A stretch of DNA of 64,000 nucleotides from Bog-473 sp963754445 (GTDB taxonomy: Bacteria > Actinomycetota > Acidimicrobiia > Acidimicrobiales > RAAP-2). A program made the position numbers and the translations under genes. Below are positions 55,021-63,900 of this stretch, in pieces. A model generated the notes under the pieces. It saw only the letters and a program-made list of their open reading frames with translations. It had not been told where the DNA came from and searched no databases. The first letter of the stretch is position 1, and each line of letters begins with the position of its first letter. The stretch is from NCBI GenBank assembly GCA_963754445.1, contig CAVWFT010000002.1, positions 1,240,001-1,304,000 of the forward strand. The letters run 5' to 3'.

Positions 55021-56535
55021 ATGATCGATGTGATGACCCCACCACCCCGCGCCCGGTTCGCCCCGTCACCCACCGGCTATTTCCACGTCGGGAGCGCGCG
55101 GGCCGCGCTCTTCAACTGGCTCTTCGTTCGCCGGCACGGGGGGACGTTCGTGCTGCGGATCGAGGATACGGACGAGGCGCGCAACCGTCCCGAGTGGACC
55201 GACGGGATCATCTCGGCCATGGACTGGTTGGGTATGGCGCCGGACGAAGGGCCGTACTTCCAGTCACAACACGAGGCCGACCACGAGGCGGCGATCGAGG
55301 CCTTGTGGGAGCGCGGCGCGCTCTATGCCTGCGCCTGCACCCGGGAGCAGATCGACGAACGGGTGAAGATCCGGGCGGCGGCCGGGGATCCGACACCGGG
55401 CTACGACGGACACTGCCGGGATCTCGGGTTGCCCCGCGGGGAGGGTCGGGCGCTCCGCTTCCGGACGCCCGACGAGGGCGTCGTCGAGGTGCACGATCTG
55501 GTGCGCGGCGACGTGGAGTTCCCGCAGCGCGCCCTCGAGGACTTCATCTGCGTCAAGGGCAACGGCAAGGCCCTGTTCGTCCTGGCCAATGCGGTCGACG
55601 ACCGGACCATGGCCATCAGCCACGTGATCCGCGGCGAGGACCAGCTCCCGACGACCCCGCGCCAGATCATGCTCTGGGGTGCCCTGAATGCAGCGCAGGG
55701 CACGGACCTGGCGCTGCCCACCTACGCCCATCTGCCACTGCTCGTGAACGAGCGGGGCAAGAAGCTGTCCAAGCGACGCGACCCGGTGGCGGTCGAGATG
55801 TACCGCGAGCAGGGCTACCTGCCGGAGGCCTTCAGGAACTACCTGGCCCTGCTCGGCTGGAGCCCGGGTGACGACGAGATCCTGCCCATCGAGACGATCG
55901 TCGAGCGCTTCCGCCTCGAGGACGTGCAGCGCTCGCCGGCGTTCTTCGACGTGAAGAAGCTCACCCACGTCAACGGCGTCTACATCCGAGAGCTGACGAC
56001 GGCGGCGTTCGTGGACCGATCGCGCCCGTGGGTCGATCCGGACCCGGACCAGTGGGCCCCGGGGGGTTGGCTCGATCCGGACACGGGGACGCCGGTGGCC
56101 ACGGCCCCTGCCTGGGCGCCCGACGCCTTCTCTCCTTCGACCTATGCGGAGCTGGCGGCCGTGACCAAGGAACGGGTGACGGTGCTCGGCGAGGTTCCCG
56201 AACTGGTCGATTTCCTCTTCCTCGACGGTGCACCCGACGATCCCGAGAGCTGGCAGAAGGCGATGGCCGGCGATGCCGACGCCGGTCAGATCCTCGGCGC
56301 GGCGCTCGACGCCTACGCGGCCTGCGCGTGGGACGTCGACTCCCTGCACGCAGCCACGCTGGCCATCGCCGACGCGGTGGGACGGAAGCTGGGCAAGGCC
56401 CAGGCCCCGATCCGGGTTGCCGTCATGGGAAGAACGCGAGGGTTGCCGCTCTTCGACTCCCTGGCGGTCCTCGGTCGGGACGAGACGCGACGCCGGCTGG
56501 CCGTCGCCCTCGACCGGCTCGCCGTCACCGGCTGA
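55021..56535 (+). CDS. gltX: glutamyl-tRNA synthetase
   Basis: 504 residues from the ATG at 55021. Class I motifs: FAPSPTGYFHVGSARAALFNWLF (HVGS as the HIGH signature) and NERGKKLSKRRD (KLSKR as KMSKS). It charges tRNA-Glu and, in organisms without GlnRS, may be nondiscriminating for tRNA-Gln. A tRNA-Gln and a tRNA-Glu gene lie 1.3-1.5 kb downstream. TGATG coupling to the next gene. Confidence 0.96.
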   Translation: MIDVMTPPPRARFAPSPTGYFHVGSARAALFNWLFVRRHGGTFVLRIEDTDEARNRPEWTDGIISAMDWLGMAPDEGPYFQSQHEADHEAAIEALWERGALYACACTREQIDERVKIRAAAGDPTPGYDGHCRDLGLPRGEGRALRFRTPDEGVVEVHDLVRGDVEFPQRALEDFICVKGNGKALFVLANAVDDRTMAISHVIRGEDQLPTTPRQIMLWGALNAAQGTDLALPTYAHLPLLVNERGKKLSKRRDPVAVEMYREQGYLPEAFRNYLALLGWSPGDDEILPIETIVERFRLEDVQRSPAFFDVKKLTHVNGVYIRELTTAAFVDRSRPWVDPDPDQWAPGGWLDPDTGTPVATAPAWAPDAFSPSTYAELAAVTKERVTVLGEVPELVDFLFLDGAPDDPESWQKAMAGDADAGQILGAALDAYAACAWDVDSLHAATLAIADAVGRKLGKAQAPIRVAVMGRTRGLPLFDSLAVLGRDETRRRLAVALDRLAVTG

Positions 56536-57155
56536 TGTTGCTGGCGCCGTTCCGTCTGGCCCTCAAGATCGTGGCGCTGGTCCTGGCGGTCATCGTCACC
56601 TACTTCGGAGTCACGCTGATCCAGGTCTGGCTGACGTCTCGTCAGTACGATCCGCACCCGGCCGGGGCCATCCTCGTGATGGGCGCGGCCGAATACGACG
56701 GGGTGCCGACGCTCGACCTCCAGGCGAGGCTCGACGAGGCGCTGGCGCTCTACCGGCAGGGCGATGCCCACCTGATCATGGTCACGGGGAACAAGAAGCC
56801 GGGCGACGTCTACACCGAGGCCGGCGTGAGCAAGGCCTATCTGGTCGAGCAGGGCGTGCCGAAGTCCGACATCCTCGAAGCCGGAGGCGACGACAGCTAC
56901 GAGAACATCGCCGAGGCCGCTCCGGCGCTCAAGGCGCACAGGGCGACCGAGGTCCTGGTTACTACGGATCCGTTCCACGAGGACCGCTCTATGGCCATCG
57001 CCACGGATCAGGGTCTGACGCCGTCGCCCACGCCCACCCAGACGTCACCGATCACCGGCTGGTCCACCGTCCCGTATTTCCTCAAGGAGACGGTGGGGGT
57101 GGGACTGGGGCGGATCATCGGGTACAACCACCTGGAGTGGCTCCACGACGCGTGA
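56535..57155 (+). CDS. YdcF/DUF218-family membrane protein
   Basis: 206 residues. N-terminal helix FRLALKIVALVLAVIVTYFGV then DUF218 motifs AILVMGAAEYDGVPTLDLQARLDEALALYRQG, IMVTGNKKPGDVYTEAGVSKAYL and VLVTTDPFHEDRSM. Family members act in cell-envelope metabolism; exact role unknown. Confidence 0.9.
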   Translation: MLLAPFRLALKIVALVLAVIVTYFGVTLIQVWLTSRQYDPHPAGAILVMGAAEYDGVPTLDLQARLDEALALYRQGDAHLIMVTGNKKPGDVYTEAGVSKAYLVEQGVPKSDILEAGGDDSYENIAEAAPALKAHRATEVLVTTDPFHEDRSMAIATDQGLTPSPTPTQTSPITGWSTVPYFLKETVGVGLGRIIGYNHLEWLHDA

Positions 57156-57158
57156 CGA

Positions 57159-57671
57159 TCAGGGCGACCCCGTGGTCGTCGTGGTCGGGCTCGACGTCGA
57201 GGTGGTGGCGATCGGCGGGCTCTTGAAGTGGATCCGCACGACCGTGCCCTGGCCGTGGGCGTTGCCGATGCTGATCACGCAGGTCTCGTGGCCATTCGAT
57301 CCGCAGTAGCCGTCGCCGATGATGCCGGTTTCCACGCTGAACCGGGTCGAGAACGTGCCGCGGTGACCGAGTCGGATTGCTTTGGCCTCGGTGACGTCGC
57401 AGTGGGGGGTGTCCGTGCTCGGATTCATGCGGCCCTGGACCGACGCGGTGCATTGGGCGAGGAACCACGTGAGCGGTTTGCCTCCATACGTCCTGGCCAG
57501 ACCGTGTCCCGTGACGGTGACGACCTGGTTGTCGACCAGGTTCTGGCTGGGGGAGACCCGCACCGAGATCCCCGACGCTGCGGCGGGTCCAGCCAGGAGG
57601 GCCATGACCGCCGTCCCGCCGAAGAGGCCCAGGCAGGCGGCGCCCATTGCGGCTGGCCTCCACCGGTCCAT
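57159..57671 (-). CDS. secreted neocarzinostatin-like domain protein
   Basis: 170 residues from the ATG at 57671. Signal MGAACLGLFGGTAVMALLAG. The mature domain ISVRVSPSQNLVDNQVVTVTGHGL, four Cys in WFLAQCTASVQ, TPHCDVTE, GDGYCGSNGHETCVISIGNAHGQG, and a Thr/Ser-rich tail resemble the macromomycin/neocarzinostatin apoprotein beta-sandwich. In Streptomyces such folds carry enediynes; here no enediyne genes occur, so binding of another ligand or a purely structural role is likelier. Confidence 0.75.
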   Translation of the reverse strand: MDRWRPAAMGAACLGLFGGTAVMALLAGPAAASGISVRVSPSQNLVDNQVVTVTGHGLARTYGGKPLTWFLAQCTASVQGRMNPSTDTPHCDVTEAKAIRLGHRGTFSTRFSVETGIIGDGYCGSNGHETCVISIGNAHGQGTVVRIHFKSPPIATTSTSSPTTTTTGSP

Positions 57672-57821
57672 GCGACGACCTCCGTGTCCCACTCCAGACC
57701 CCGGGTCCTCCGAGGAGAAGGGCATTTTCCCACTCGGGCAGCCTCCGTTCAACGCGCCCTCCCAGTTCAGGACGAATAACCGACCTGCCGACTTGCTCGG
57801 CTAATGTGAACGTCCACCCAT

Positions 57822-57893
57822 TCGGGGGTGGTGTAATCGGCAACACGACTGGTTCTGGTCCAGTTATTGAGGGTTCGAGTCCTTCCCCCCGAG
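57822..57893 (+). tRNA. tRNA-Gln (CTG)
   Basis: Acceptor TCGGGGG pairs with CCCCCGA. D stem GTG/CAC. Anticodon arm ACTGG-TTCTGGT-CCAGT gives anticodon CTG. T arm GAGGG-TTCGAGT-CCTTC. CCA is not encoded (GCA follows). The body agrees with bacterial glutaminyl tRNAs (GTGTAATCGGCAACACGA-type D arm). Confidence 0.92.
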
Positions 57894-57932
57894 CACGGCA
57901 AGCATCGACGAAGGTGTCGGACGCTTCCGCTC

Positions 57933-58005
57933 GGCCCCATCGTCTAGAGGCCTAGGACACCACCCTCTCAAGGTGGCGACACGGGTTCGAATCCCGTTGG
58001 GGCTG
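57933..58005 (+). tRNA. tRNA-Glu (CTC)
   Basis: Acceptor GGCCCCA pairs with TGGGGCT (terminal G-T). Anticodon arm CCACC-CTCTCAA-GGTGG gives anticodon CTC. T arm ACGGG-TTCGAAT-CCCGT is standard. CCA is not encoded. It lies 39 bp after tRNA-Gln and marks the boundary to the lower-GC accessory region. Confidence 0.93.
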
Positions 58006-58478
58006 CAAAGAAAGACCAGTTCAGACAGCGATATCGGAGACGTGTTGTAACGAGCCCACGAGTGTCGCCATCCTTGAACTACCAGGTAGAGCATGCGAAG
58101 CAGCTCGGATGAGGTGGGAAGCGGACATGGCGTCAATGAGGCAGCGGGGTGGAGCGGTCTGGAATCTTCGGGTCTAGGAAGGGAAGTGATCGGGTCAGGG
58201 GACGCAAGATCTACGTCGAGCGAACGTCGAGGCACAAGCGAGGCCTCAGAGATCTGGCTGCCATGTTGGCCGAGTCGACGCCCGTGTTCGGGGGGACGGT
58301 TGCGCAGCTTTATGGAGAGTTGGTCGTGAACTACGCACCCAAGCTTTCTCCATAGACGGTTGAAACGACCCGGACGTACACGAGGGAAGGTAGTCCATGC
58401 CCCGATCCGAGAAATCCATCCGATTGCATATCGCTCGGCTTGGTCACGTCACTGCCGCGAGCTCAGCGTGCTCTCTCG
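58006..58478. other. 473-bp gap after tRNA-Glu, possible remnant
   Basis: Base composition falls immediately after the tRNA. A frame at 58149-58355 (RGRKIYVERTSRHKRGLRDL then AAMLAESTPVFGGTVAQLYG) looks coding-like but lacks a recognisable family and a good start. I see no integrase or repeat. The segment could be the scar of an integration at the tRNA-Glu gene. Confidence 0.45.
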
Positions 58479-59435
58479 CTAGAGCAGGGGCGCGGGGTCC
58501 TGGTACGTGGAGGCCAAGGCTCCGATCCAGGATTGATCGGCCAGCGGCTCGGTCGGCTCAGGGACATCGACTCCACGACCGGCCAGATCATCCTGGAACC
58601 GCTCGACCACCGTCTCGAGGGTGAGCGCATCCTCGCCGCGATCATGCAGCAATGCCGCGGCGGCACTGGTGAAGACGTCGGCCTTCCATGAGACCGTGAT
58701 ACGGACTTCATCGTCGTCGAAGTGAGCCTGTCGCGCCCCCTGGCCGTTGCGCACGTCCCACCCGGACCCGTTTCGGACGAGGCGCGACTCCCGGTTGAGG
58801 CCCTTTGGCATGGTCGCATCAGGGGGACCGAGAGGGGCTACCCCGTGAAAGGTGAATTCGTTGTCCGCCAGGACGCTGACGTTGGCAAAGGGGGAGCGCT
58901 CGACAGCCACCGGGCCATCGGGACCGTCTGGCCAGTAGTGGAAGTCGCCACCGATGCCGTCGTAGAACCACGAGACACCAGTGGCGATCTTGGTCCGCCA
59001 CGCCTCAAACAGCCCGGAAGTCTTCATTGTCTTGAGCAGCCACACGGGCTGGGTGGCCCGCGTGAAGCCCCGAAAGGCCGGAATGTCGAGGTGAGGTGGG
59101 AAGGCGAACGGGGTCGGACCCATGATGTTGACGTACACAGCCTGTGGTCGAACGACAGCGTCGGGTCCGCCGCCAAGCTCCCGTGCCGCGTCGGCGAACC
59201 GCTCGTTGCCCAGAAGGTGCTCGGCTCCGCCCACGAGGACCCGCGAATCCCGAGCGAAGTCCTGGCGGAACCACGGCGGGGTGAACTGGGCCGGCTCGCG
59301 TCCGAGGGCTGCCATCTCGGCATCGCTGGCGGCGTAGTTGGCGAGCGGCCAGAACGGTCCGGCACCACGAATGAGTTCCACCACTTCGGCGGGATCGTCC
59401 CAGGCCGGCTCGATGCGAACTGCAGTTGACGCCAT
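58479..59435 (-). CDS. putative Fe(II)/2OG-type oxygenase, hypothetical
   Basis: 318 residues. HxD-like motif in FPPHLDIPAFRGFTRATQPV and a distal His in NEFTFHGVAPLG followed by ESRLVRNGSG suggest a cupin-like 2OG oxygenase layout, but overall I recognise no family. Cys is absent. GTKIATGVSWFYDGIGGD-type aromatic residues line the middle. It is the first full gene of the accessory region. Confidence 0.6.
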   Translation of the reverse strand: MASTAVRIEPAWDDPAEVVELIRGAGPFWPLANYAASDAEMAALGREPAQFTPPWFRQDFARDSRVLVGGAEHLLGNERFADAARELGGGPDAVVRPQAVYVNIMGPTPFAFPPHLDIPAFRGFTRATQPVWLLKTMKTSGLFEAWRTKIATGVSWFYDGIGGDFHYWPDGPDGPVAVERSPFANVSVLADNEFTFHGVAPLGPPDATMPKGLNRESRLVRNGSGWDVRNGQGARQAHFDDDEVRITVSWKADVFTSAAAALLHDRGEDALTLETVVERFQDDLAGRGVDVPEPTEPLADQSWIGALASTYQDPAPLL

Positions 59436-59768
59436 GACCCCCCGAGCGAAAATCCACTCTTGTCGGAATGTTGGTCGAATTCTATGGGGTGCCAGGTTGC
59501 GACGCTATGCCAGCTCGTTTGGGATTCTGTTGGTGTTGACCCGCTTTGACGCTCGGCTGCCCACAAAATTTGCGGATCAACCTGCCTTCTCGCCCGGTCG
59601 ATTTCGGGAGCAGCCTTCAGGGGTCGTCGTAGCCGCCGATTGAGCATCGGTTCGAGGCACCCTCGAACCTGGCGGCCCAGGTCGACCGGACTTTCGTTGA
59701 TCGTTACCGAATTCAATCGGCGAGAAGTCCATCAGGGGAGGATCTGGGATTCGTGGGAATCGATGCAG
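59436..59768. other. 333-bp non-coding gap
   Basis: Between the putative oxygenase start and the esterase stop. GC is lower than in the core. No frame with recognisable protein content, no repeats and no RNA gene seen by eye. Confidence 0.6.
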
Positions 59769-60563
59769 CTACCGACTGCTGAGAGAACGGTGCCAGGCCA
59801 AAAAGAGAGCGGGCCACACGTCTAAAGGCAGTCCGGTGGGTCCTACCCCGAAGCCGTGCCCGCCCCGCTCAAAAAGGTGAAACTCGATCGGAACTCCAGC
59901 GCTGCGCCAGGCGTCGGTTACTGCAAAACTTCCTTCGACACCTAAGGGGTCATCGGCGGCAGCCATCACGAAGAGGGGCGGCGAATGCGGGGCGCTGTGA
60001 CAGTGATCTACGGACGGGAGGTAGCACAAGGCTTCTGCGTCGGGGCGCACTTCGGAGTCACTCGGGAAAATTATTCTGCTGACAATCCGCGCACCAGCCG
60101 AGAAGCCAATCATGGTGATGTGCTCGAATCCCCGACTTCTGACAAGCTCGAGCGCTCTTCGAGCGTCAGCCACGGCGAGGGGCACTACATCGCGAGCCAC
60201 ATCGTGAATGCCGAGGGTGAAGGCATCAACCAGTGCTTGTTCATAACTCTCGGAGTCGGTGGGTGTGGGTACGACTCTGTACTTGAGCACGAACGCAGCG
60301 GTTCCTGACTGCTGAACCAGCTCTGCGACAGCGCGACCTTCATGTTCTGTCGCCAGAAAGTGGAATGCTCCGCCAGGGCACACGATGACCGCTTGATTTG
60401 TCACTTCGTCCGGAACGAAGGGCGTCAGCGTTGGCACGGTCACGTTGCGGACCAACTCGTGGCCACCCGCTGCCTTCGGAACGAAGATCTCATGATGCGT
60501 CCAGTCCTCGGACCCGGGGGCAGCTCCGTTCCACAGTCGAATGGGTATGTCAGCTAACGACAT
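59769..60563 (-). CDS. alpha/beta hydrolase (esterase/dienelactone-like)
   Basis: 264 residues. PGGAFHFLATEHEGRAVAELV near the oxyanion hole, nucleophile in MIGFSAGARIVSRI, Asp in MAAADDPLGVEG, His in ERGGHGFGVGP. Resembles the acetyl-xylan/BD-FAE-type esterases. Its ATG overlaps the upstream PhyH gene by 14 bases. Confidence 0.85.
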   Translation of the reverse strand: MSLADIPIRLWNGAAPGSEDWTHHEIFVPKAAGGHELVRNVTVPTLTPFVPDEVTNQAVIVCPGGAFHFLATEHEGRAVAELVQQSGTAAFVLKYRVVPTPTDSESYEQALVDAFTLGIHDVARDVVPLAVADARRALELVRSRGFEHITMIGFSAGARIVSRIIFPSDSEVRPDAEALCYLPSVDHCHSAPHSPPLFVMAAADDPLGVEGSFAVTDAWRSAGVPIEFHLFERGGHGFGVGPTGLPLDVWPALFLAWHRSLSSR

Positions 60564-61425
60564 GGAATCGAGCCTTTCGTCGAGGTCTCAACTGGTGTCT
60601 TGTTTGCCACTCCAAGCGCGGCTCGCGGGATGACACAACGTGTCCGCGCTCTCCTTTTGCTTTCCAGTCAAGCCTTGCGACCCCCAAAGCGTTGAGTATC
60701 GAGCGTTCGAGGGGTGTTCCGTTATCACGGTCGAACCGTAGGGGCGAGCGAAGCATGACCGAGGTATTCGAGATGATGCGGAGTCTGTTTGTCGCATTGA
60801 CCGATGCGCTGTGGACCAGAAACGGATGTGCCCAGACGATCGTGCCTTGCCGACCCGTCAGTGGGATTGGTCTTTGTGATTGGTCAACGACATCGTCCAG
60901 CGGAATGGGGGGAGCGAGGCCTTCAGGATGGGCTGCAAGAAGGTGTGAAACCGCCGGGATGGAATCGCTGAGCAGATAGGTCGGGCCCTGCTGTTCGGTT
61001 ACGTTGCGCCAAAAAACTATTCCGAGCATTCCCTGCTCGGGACTATCGAGAAAGTGTCGGAACCAGTCTCCGTCTTTGTGCCAGTGTGCACCAGCAGCTT
61101 TCTTGTCCTCGGGTGCCCACCACTTTTCGGGGTTATCGGGGAAGTTGATGATGAGATTGTCGGGCAGACCATAGAACTTGAGGTCGCCTGGAGGGCCGGC
61201 TATCTCAAAGAGTGCTTCGGCTGCGGACGGCGCGACTTCTTCCAGAGGAAAGGCAGTTGTCGCCGGCAAGTTCCGCCAACCACGAGGCCACGTTCGGGTG
61301 TCCAACTCGTTGACGCCCATGGCGGACAGGCGCCGCTCAATGACCTGTTCGCAGAACTCCGAAGACAGGGCATCCTCTACGACACACATCCCGCTCTCGA
61401 GGAACTCCGCGGTCCAGGATTTCAT
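60550..61425 (-). CDS. phytanoyl-CoA dioxygenase (PhyH) family protein
   Basis: 291 residues. HxD in AGAHWHKDGDWFRHF, distal His in IVWAHPFLVHSASVN, Arg in NRLRIISNTS: a complete 2OG-oxygenase triad. LSSEFCEQVIERRL is the PhyH-type N-terminal helix. Substrate unknown. It is divergent from the amidohydrolase at 61621 and overlaps the esterase. Confidence 0.87.
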   Translation of the reverse strand: MKSWTAEFLESGMCVVEDALSSEFCEQVIERRLSAMGVNELDTRTWPRGWRNLPATTAFPLEEVAPSAAEALFEIAGPPGDLKFYGLPDNLIINFPDNPEKWWAPEDKKAAGAHWHKDGDWFRHFLDSPEQGMLGIVFWRNVTEQQGPTYLLSDSIPAVSHLLAAHPEGLAPPIPLDDVVDQSQRPIPLTGRQGTIVWAHPFLVHSASVNATNRLRIISNTSVMLRSPLRFDRDNGTPLERSILNALGVARLDWKAKGERGHVVSSREPRLEWQTRHQLRPRRKARFHVVS

Positions 61426-61566
61426 GCCACGACCATCCCAGTATTCCTGTCGCCCTTTTCCCGGGTAGCGCCGCGAGCCACCGCCTCGGTGGGCGGCCGA
61501 TAACAGTCTTCGCTCATTTTGGCCTCACTTCGTCACAGTCGACTTCGGCGCTGAGTCGGAAGGCGC

Positions 61567-61596
61567 TTGTAACAACGTTATCAGCTCGGGTATGAT
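61567..61596 (+). promoter_or_regulatory. candidate sigma70-type promoter for the amidohydrolase
   Basis: TTGTAA (61567-61572), 18-base spacer, TATGAT (61591-61596). Start of RNA near 61603 would give an 18-base leader carrying the AGGAAAGG ribosome site (61605-61611). The fit to consensus is better than usual for this GC-rich window. Confidence 0.5.
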
Positions 61597-61620
61597 GTAC
61601 ACGAGGAAAGGTGGCCCACG

Positions 61621-62814
61621 ATTCCCGTCATCGACATCGACTCCCACTTCGAGCCTGCGCATGACTGGCTCGACGAATTTCCGAAACTGAGAGACAGACT
61701 TCCAGACCTCTATCCAACCGATGACCCGCGCTTCGCCATGGCGACACCCGAGATGTTCGCCTGGTTTGTCTCGGACGACCTGTTGCGTGGCGTCCCATCG
61801 GAGAAGCGCATGCCGATGGACCGCCTGGTCACAGACGGTATGCGCATGCTCTACGACCCCGATCGAGGTCCAGAGGTTGGATACCCCGGCTCTAACCAGC
61901 ACCTGGAACTCCAGGACACAGCTGGCCGCGTTCAATGGATGAACGAGCAGGGCATCGATCTCCAGAACGTGATCAGCGGTACTGCGTACACGCTTGCTCG
62001 TGCGATCACGGACCCCGGGCTTGGCATGGATGCACTCGAAGCGGTGAATACCTGGATGTCGGACCGCCTGTCGGACACACCTGATCGGCTTATGTTGGCG
62101 ACGACTGTCCGCTTCGAAGACTTGGATTGGACCATTCGGGAGTTGGCAAGGATGCGTCAGCGAGGTAGCCGGACCTTTCTGCTTCCTTCAGAACCGACCG
62201 GTGAGATACCACCCAACCACCCTGACTACGACCGCCTCTGGTCGGCCGTGACTGACTTGGGCATGATGCCGATCGTCCACGTTGGCCTCAGCCCTGCTCT
62301 CTACCACCCAACTTGGGCCAACATCGACGATCCGGCCATCATCCGGGTGATCTCCGTTTTGCAGCCGTATCAGCAGGCTCTTGTGTTCCTCAATGCAATG
62401 GTCCTCGGCGGCGTGTTTGAGCGACATCCAAAACTTACGGTCCTGTTCGCCGAACATGGGATCGATTGGATTACTCCGGCCACCTTCCGAATGGACGCGC
62501 TGGCCCAGCCAGGCCTGAGCCCGCTCCTCATCGGCGAGTACAAGTGGCCGCTCACACCGGCTGAGTACGTGCGACGCAACATCCGCGTGACGCCGCTTCC
62601 CGTTGCTCACGAATTGCCAAATCCGACCTTGGACTTCCTTCCCGACGTGCCCGTGTTCTCGTCCGACTACCCACATTTCGAGGGCAGTGGTGATCCAATG
62701 GGCCACTACGACAAAGAACTCGCTTCCGTGCCTCGGGAAGCCAAGGCCTCCTTCCTGGGCGGAAACCTCGTTGAGTGTTTCCAACGCATGGGCGATCCCA
62801 TCAGCGCACGATGA
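61621..62814 (+). CDS. amidohydrolase family protein (Amidohydro_2), non-canonical start
   Basis: 397 residues if started at the ATT at 61621, giving (M)PVIDIDSHFEPAHDWLDEFP, where IDIDSHFEP is the expected metal-binding N-terminus; the first in-frame ATG at 61738 would lose it. AGGAAAGG lies 9 bases before the ATT. Later marks: SPALYHPTWANID, LFAEHGIDWITPATFRMDAL and VFSSDYPHFEGSGDP (metal Asp). Possibly a ring-carboxylate decarboxylase or hydrolase. The start may be a true ATT or a miscalled ATG. Confidence 0.85.
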   Translation: MPVIDIDSHFEPAHDWLDEFPKLRDRLPDLYPTDDPRFAMATPEMFAWFVSDDLLRGVPSEKRMPMDRLVTDGMRMLYDPDRGPEVGYPGSNQHLELQDTAGRVQWMNEQGIDLQNVISGTAYTLARAITDPGLGMDALEAVNTWMSDRLSDTPDRLMLATTVRFEDLDWTIRELARMRQRGSRTFLLPSEPTGEIPPNHPDYDRLWSAVTDLGMMPIVHVGLSPALYHPTWANIDDPAIIRVISVLQPYQQALVFLNAMVLGGVFERHPKLTVLFAEHGIDWITPATFRMDALAQPGLSPLLIGEYKWPLTPAEYVRRNIRVTPLPVAHELPNPTLDFLPDVPVFSSDYPHFEGSGDPMGHYDKELASVPREAKASFLGGNLVECFQRMGDPISAR

Positions 62815-62832
62815 ATGTGAAGGAGTAGCTGA

Positions 62833-63300
62833 ATGGAGGCGTCTCTCGGCGACGTGCAAAGCCTGCTGGCGGGCTGGTGGTTTGACTATGACCAGGGCAA
62901 CTTTGATTCGTGGCCCGATTACTTCACGCACGACGCCCACTTCTCGTGTCGGAGCGATTCCGAGGCGACCGCATTCGAAGAGTTCGTGACCGCCGACGTC
63001 AGCGGGCGAGGCGCCGTGGTGGCCTGGAACGTCGAGCACCGGGAGCAGAGTCCTTACCCGTTACGGCACAACGGCACCAACGTTCACCTGATCGGTAACG
63101 CGGGCGATGATGCGCGGTTTCGCTCCTACATTTTCGTGACGCAAATCGTCGGTGGCGGCGTCGCGGCTCTCGCCAGCGGAATCTGTCTTGGAGCAGTCCG
63201 ACACGAGGAAAACCGCTGGCGGCTGTCCGACCTGCGGCTCATGCTCGATTTCACCGACTCACTGGTCTTCAGTTCGGCGACCCATTTCGTTTTCGACTGA
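62833..63300 (+). CDS. SnoaL-like (NTF2-fold) protein, hydroxylase beta-subunit-like
   Basis: 155 residues. SLLAGWWFDYDQGNFDSWPDYFTHDAHFSCRSDS and WNVEHREQSPYPLRHNGTNVHLIG follow the SnoaL_4/ring-hydroxylating-dioxygenase small-subunit layout. It lies 18 bp after the amidohydrolase, same strand, so probably one operon. Function is inferred only from fold. Confidence 0.82.
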   Translation: MEASLGDVQSLLAGWWFDYDQGNFDSWPDYFTHDAHFSCRSDSEATAFEEFVTADVSGRGAVVAWNVEHREQSPYPLRHNGTNVHLIGNAGDDARFRSYIFVTQIVGGGVAALASGICLGAVRHEENRWRLSDLRLMLDFTDSLVFSSATHFVFD

Positions 63301-63339
63301 TTGCAGCCCAATCGATTTCCTCTCGATCCGAGTCCAAAC

Positions 63340-63362
63340 TAGTTGACAGACTCTTACAACTA
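63340..63362. promoter_or_regulatory. 23-bp palindrome, likely MarR autoregulatory operator
   Basis: TAGTTG-N2-AGA-N-TCT-N2-CAACTA, symmetrical in 18 of 22 paired positions. It covers TTGACA at 63343-63348, a perfect -35 hexamer (TAGGAT follows after 18 bases). Binding would block RNA polymerase before the MarR gene, whose ATG is at 63379. Confidence 0.65.
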
Positions 63363-63378
63363 TTTTTAGGATGGGGAC

Positions 63379-63900
63379 ATGTCCGTGTCTACGTCCTGCG
63401 ATCTTGATGAGGCCGCCCTGGGGACGATCGAACGCTCCCTCGAGCAGCTGTTCCGTCTCAATGCCAGCAGGAAGGTGCACCAACGCCGGGCTGCTGCGGC
63501 AGGGGTCGTGATATCCCAGCCCGGCTTCCAGTTGCTGCGACGGATCCAGGAAGAGGACGGGATTCAGATCGGCGAGCTGGCTCGCCTTACTGAAATGGAC
63601 CCGGCGGCAACGGGCAGGCAGATCGGCCAACTCGAAGCCGACGGCTTGGTTACCCGGAATAAGGACTCGGACGATGGCCGTGCCGTACTCGTTCGAGTAA
63701 CACCGGCTGGCGCCGAAGTCAGGCGAAGGCTGAGTCTCGTTGCTGAACGTCACATGTCGGATGTCTTGTCGGGCTGGTCGGACACTGATCAGCAGCGTCT
63801 GGCTGATCTGCTCCCACGTCTCGTTGATGGACTGCGTCACGTTGCCTACAGGAGTGAACCCTTCGGCGGCGATGCATCGGGGCGGGGGCGGTCTGCATGA
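63379..63900 (+). CDS. MarR-family transcriptional regulator
   Basis: 173 residues. Winged HTH: QPGFQLLRRIQEEDGIQIGELARLTEMDPAATGRQIGQLEADGLVTR with wing DSDDGRAVLVRVTPAG. Ribosome site AGGA 7 bases before the ATG. Likely represses itself and perhaps the amidohydrolase cluster. The final ATGA overlaps the start of the next amidohydrolase at 63897. Confidence 0.92.
   Translation: MSVSTSCDLDEAALGTIERSLEQLFRLNASRKVHQRRAAAAGVVISQPGFQLLRRIQEEDGIQIGELARLTEMDPAATGRQIGQLEADGLVTRNKDSDDGRAVLVRVTPAGAEVRRRLSLVAERHMSDVLSGWSDTDQQRLADLLPRLVDGLRHVAYRSEPFGGDASGRGRSA

Noticed and set aside
57990..58007. tRNA-Glu 3' end as an attachment site
   Set aside because: I found no second copy of this end in the window and no integrase; a repeat may lie beyond 64000.
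57864..58235. Reverse-strand frame of 123 residues with NGIRTRVATLRGWCPRPLDD
   Set aside because: It is antisense to tRNA-Glu and tRNA-Gln; this peptide text is a known false protein from tRNA genes.
58149..58355. 68-residue frame after tRNA-Glu as an integrase remnant
   Set aside because: No catalytic Arg-His-Arg-Tyr pattern or family match; kept only as a gap note.
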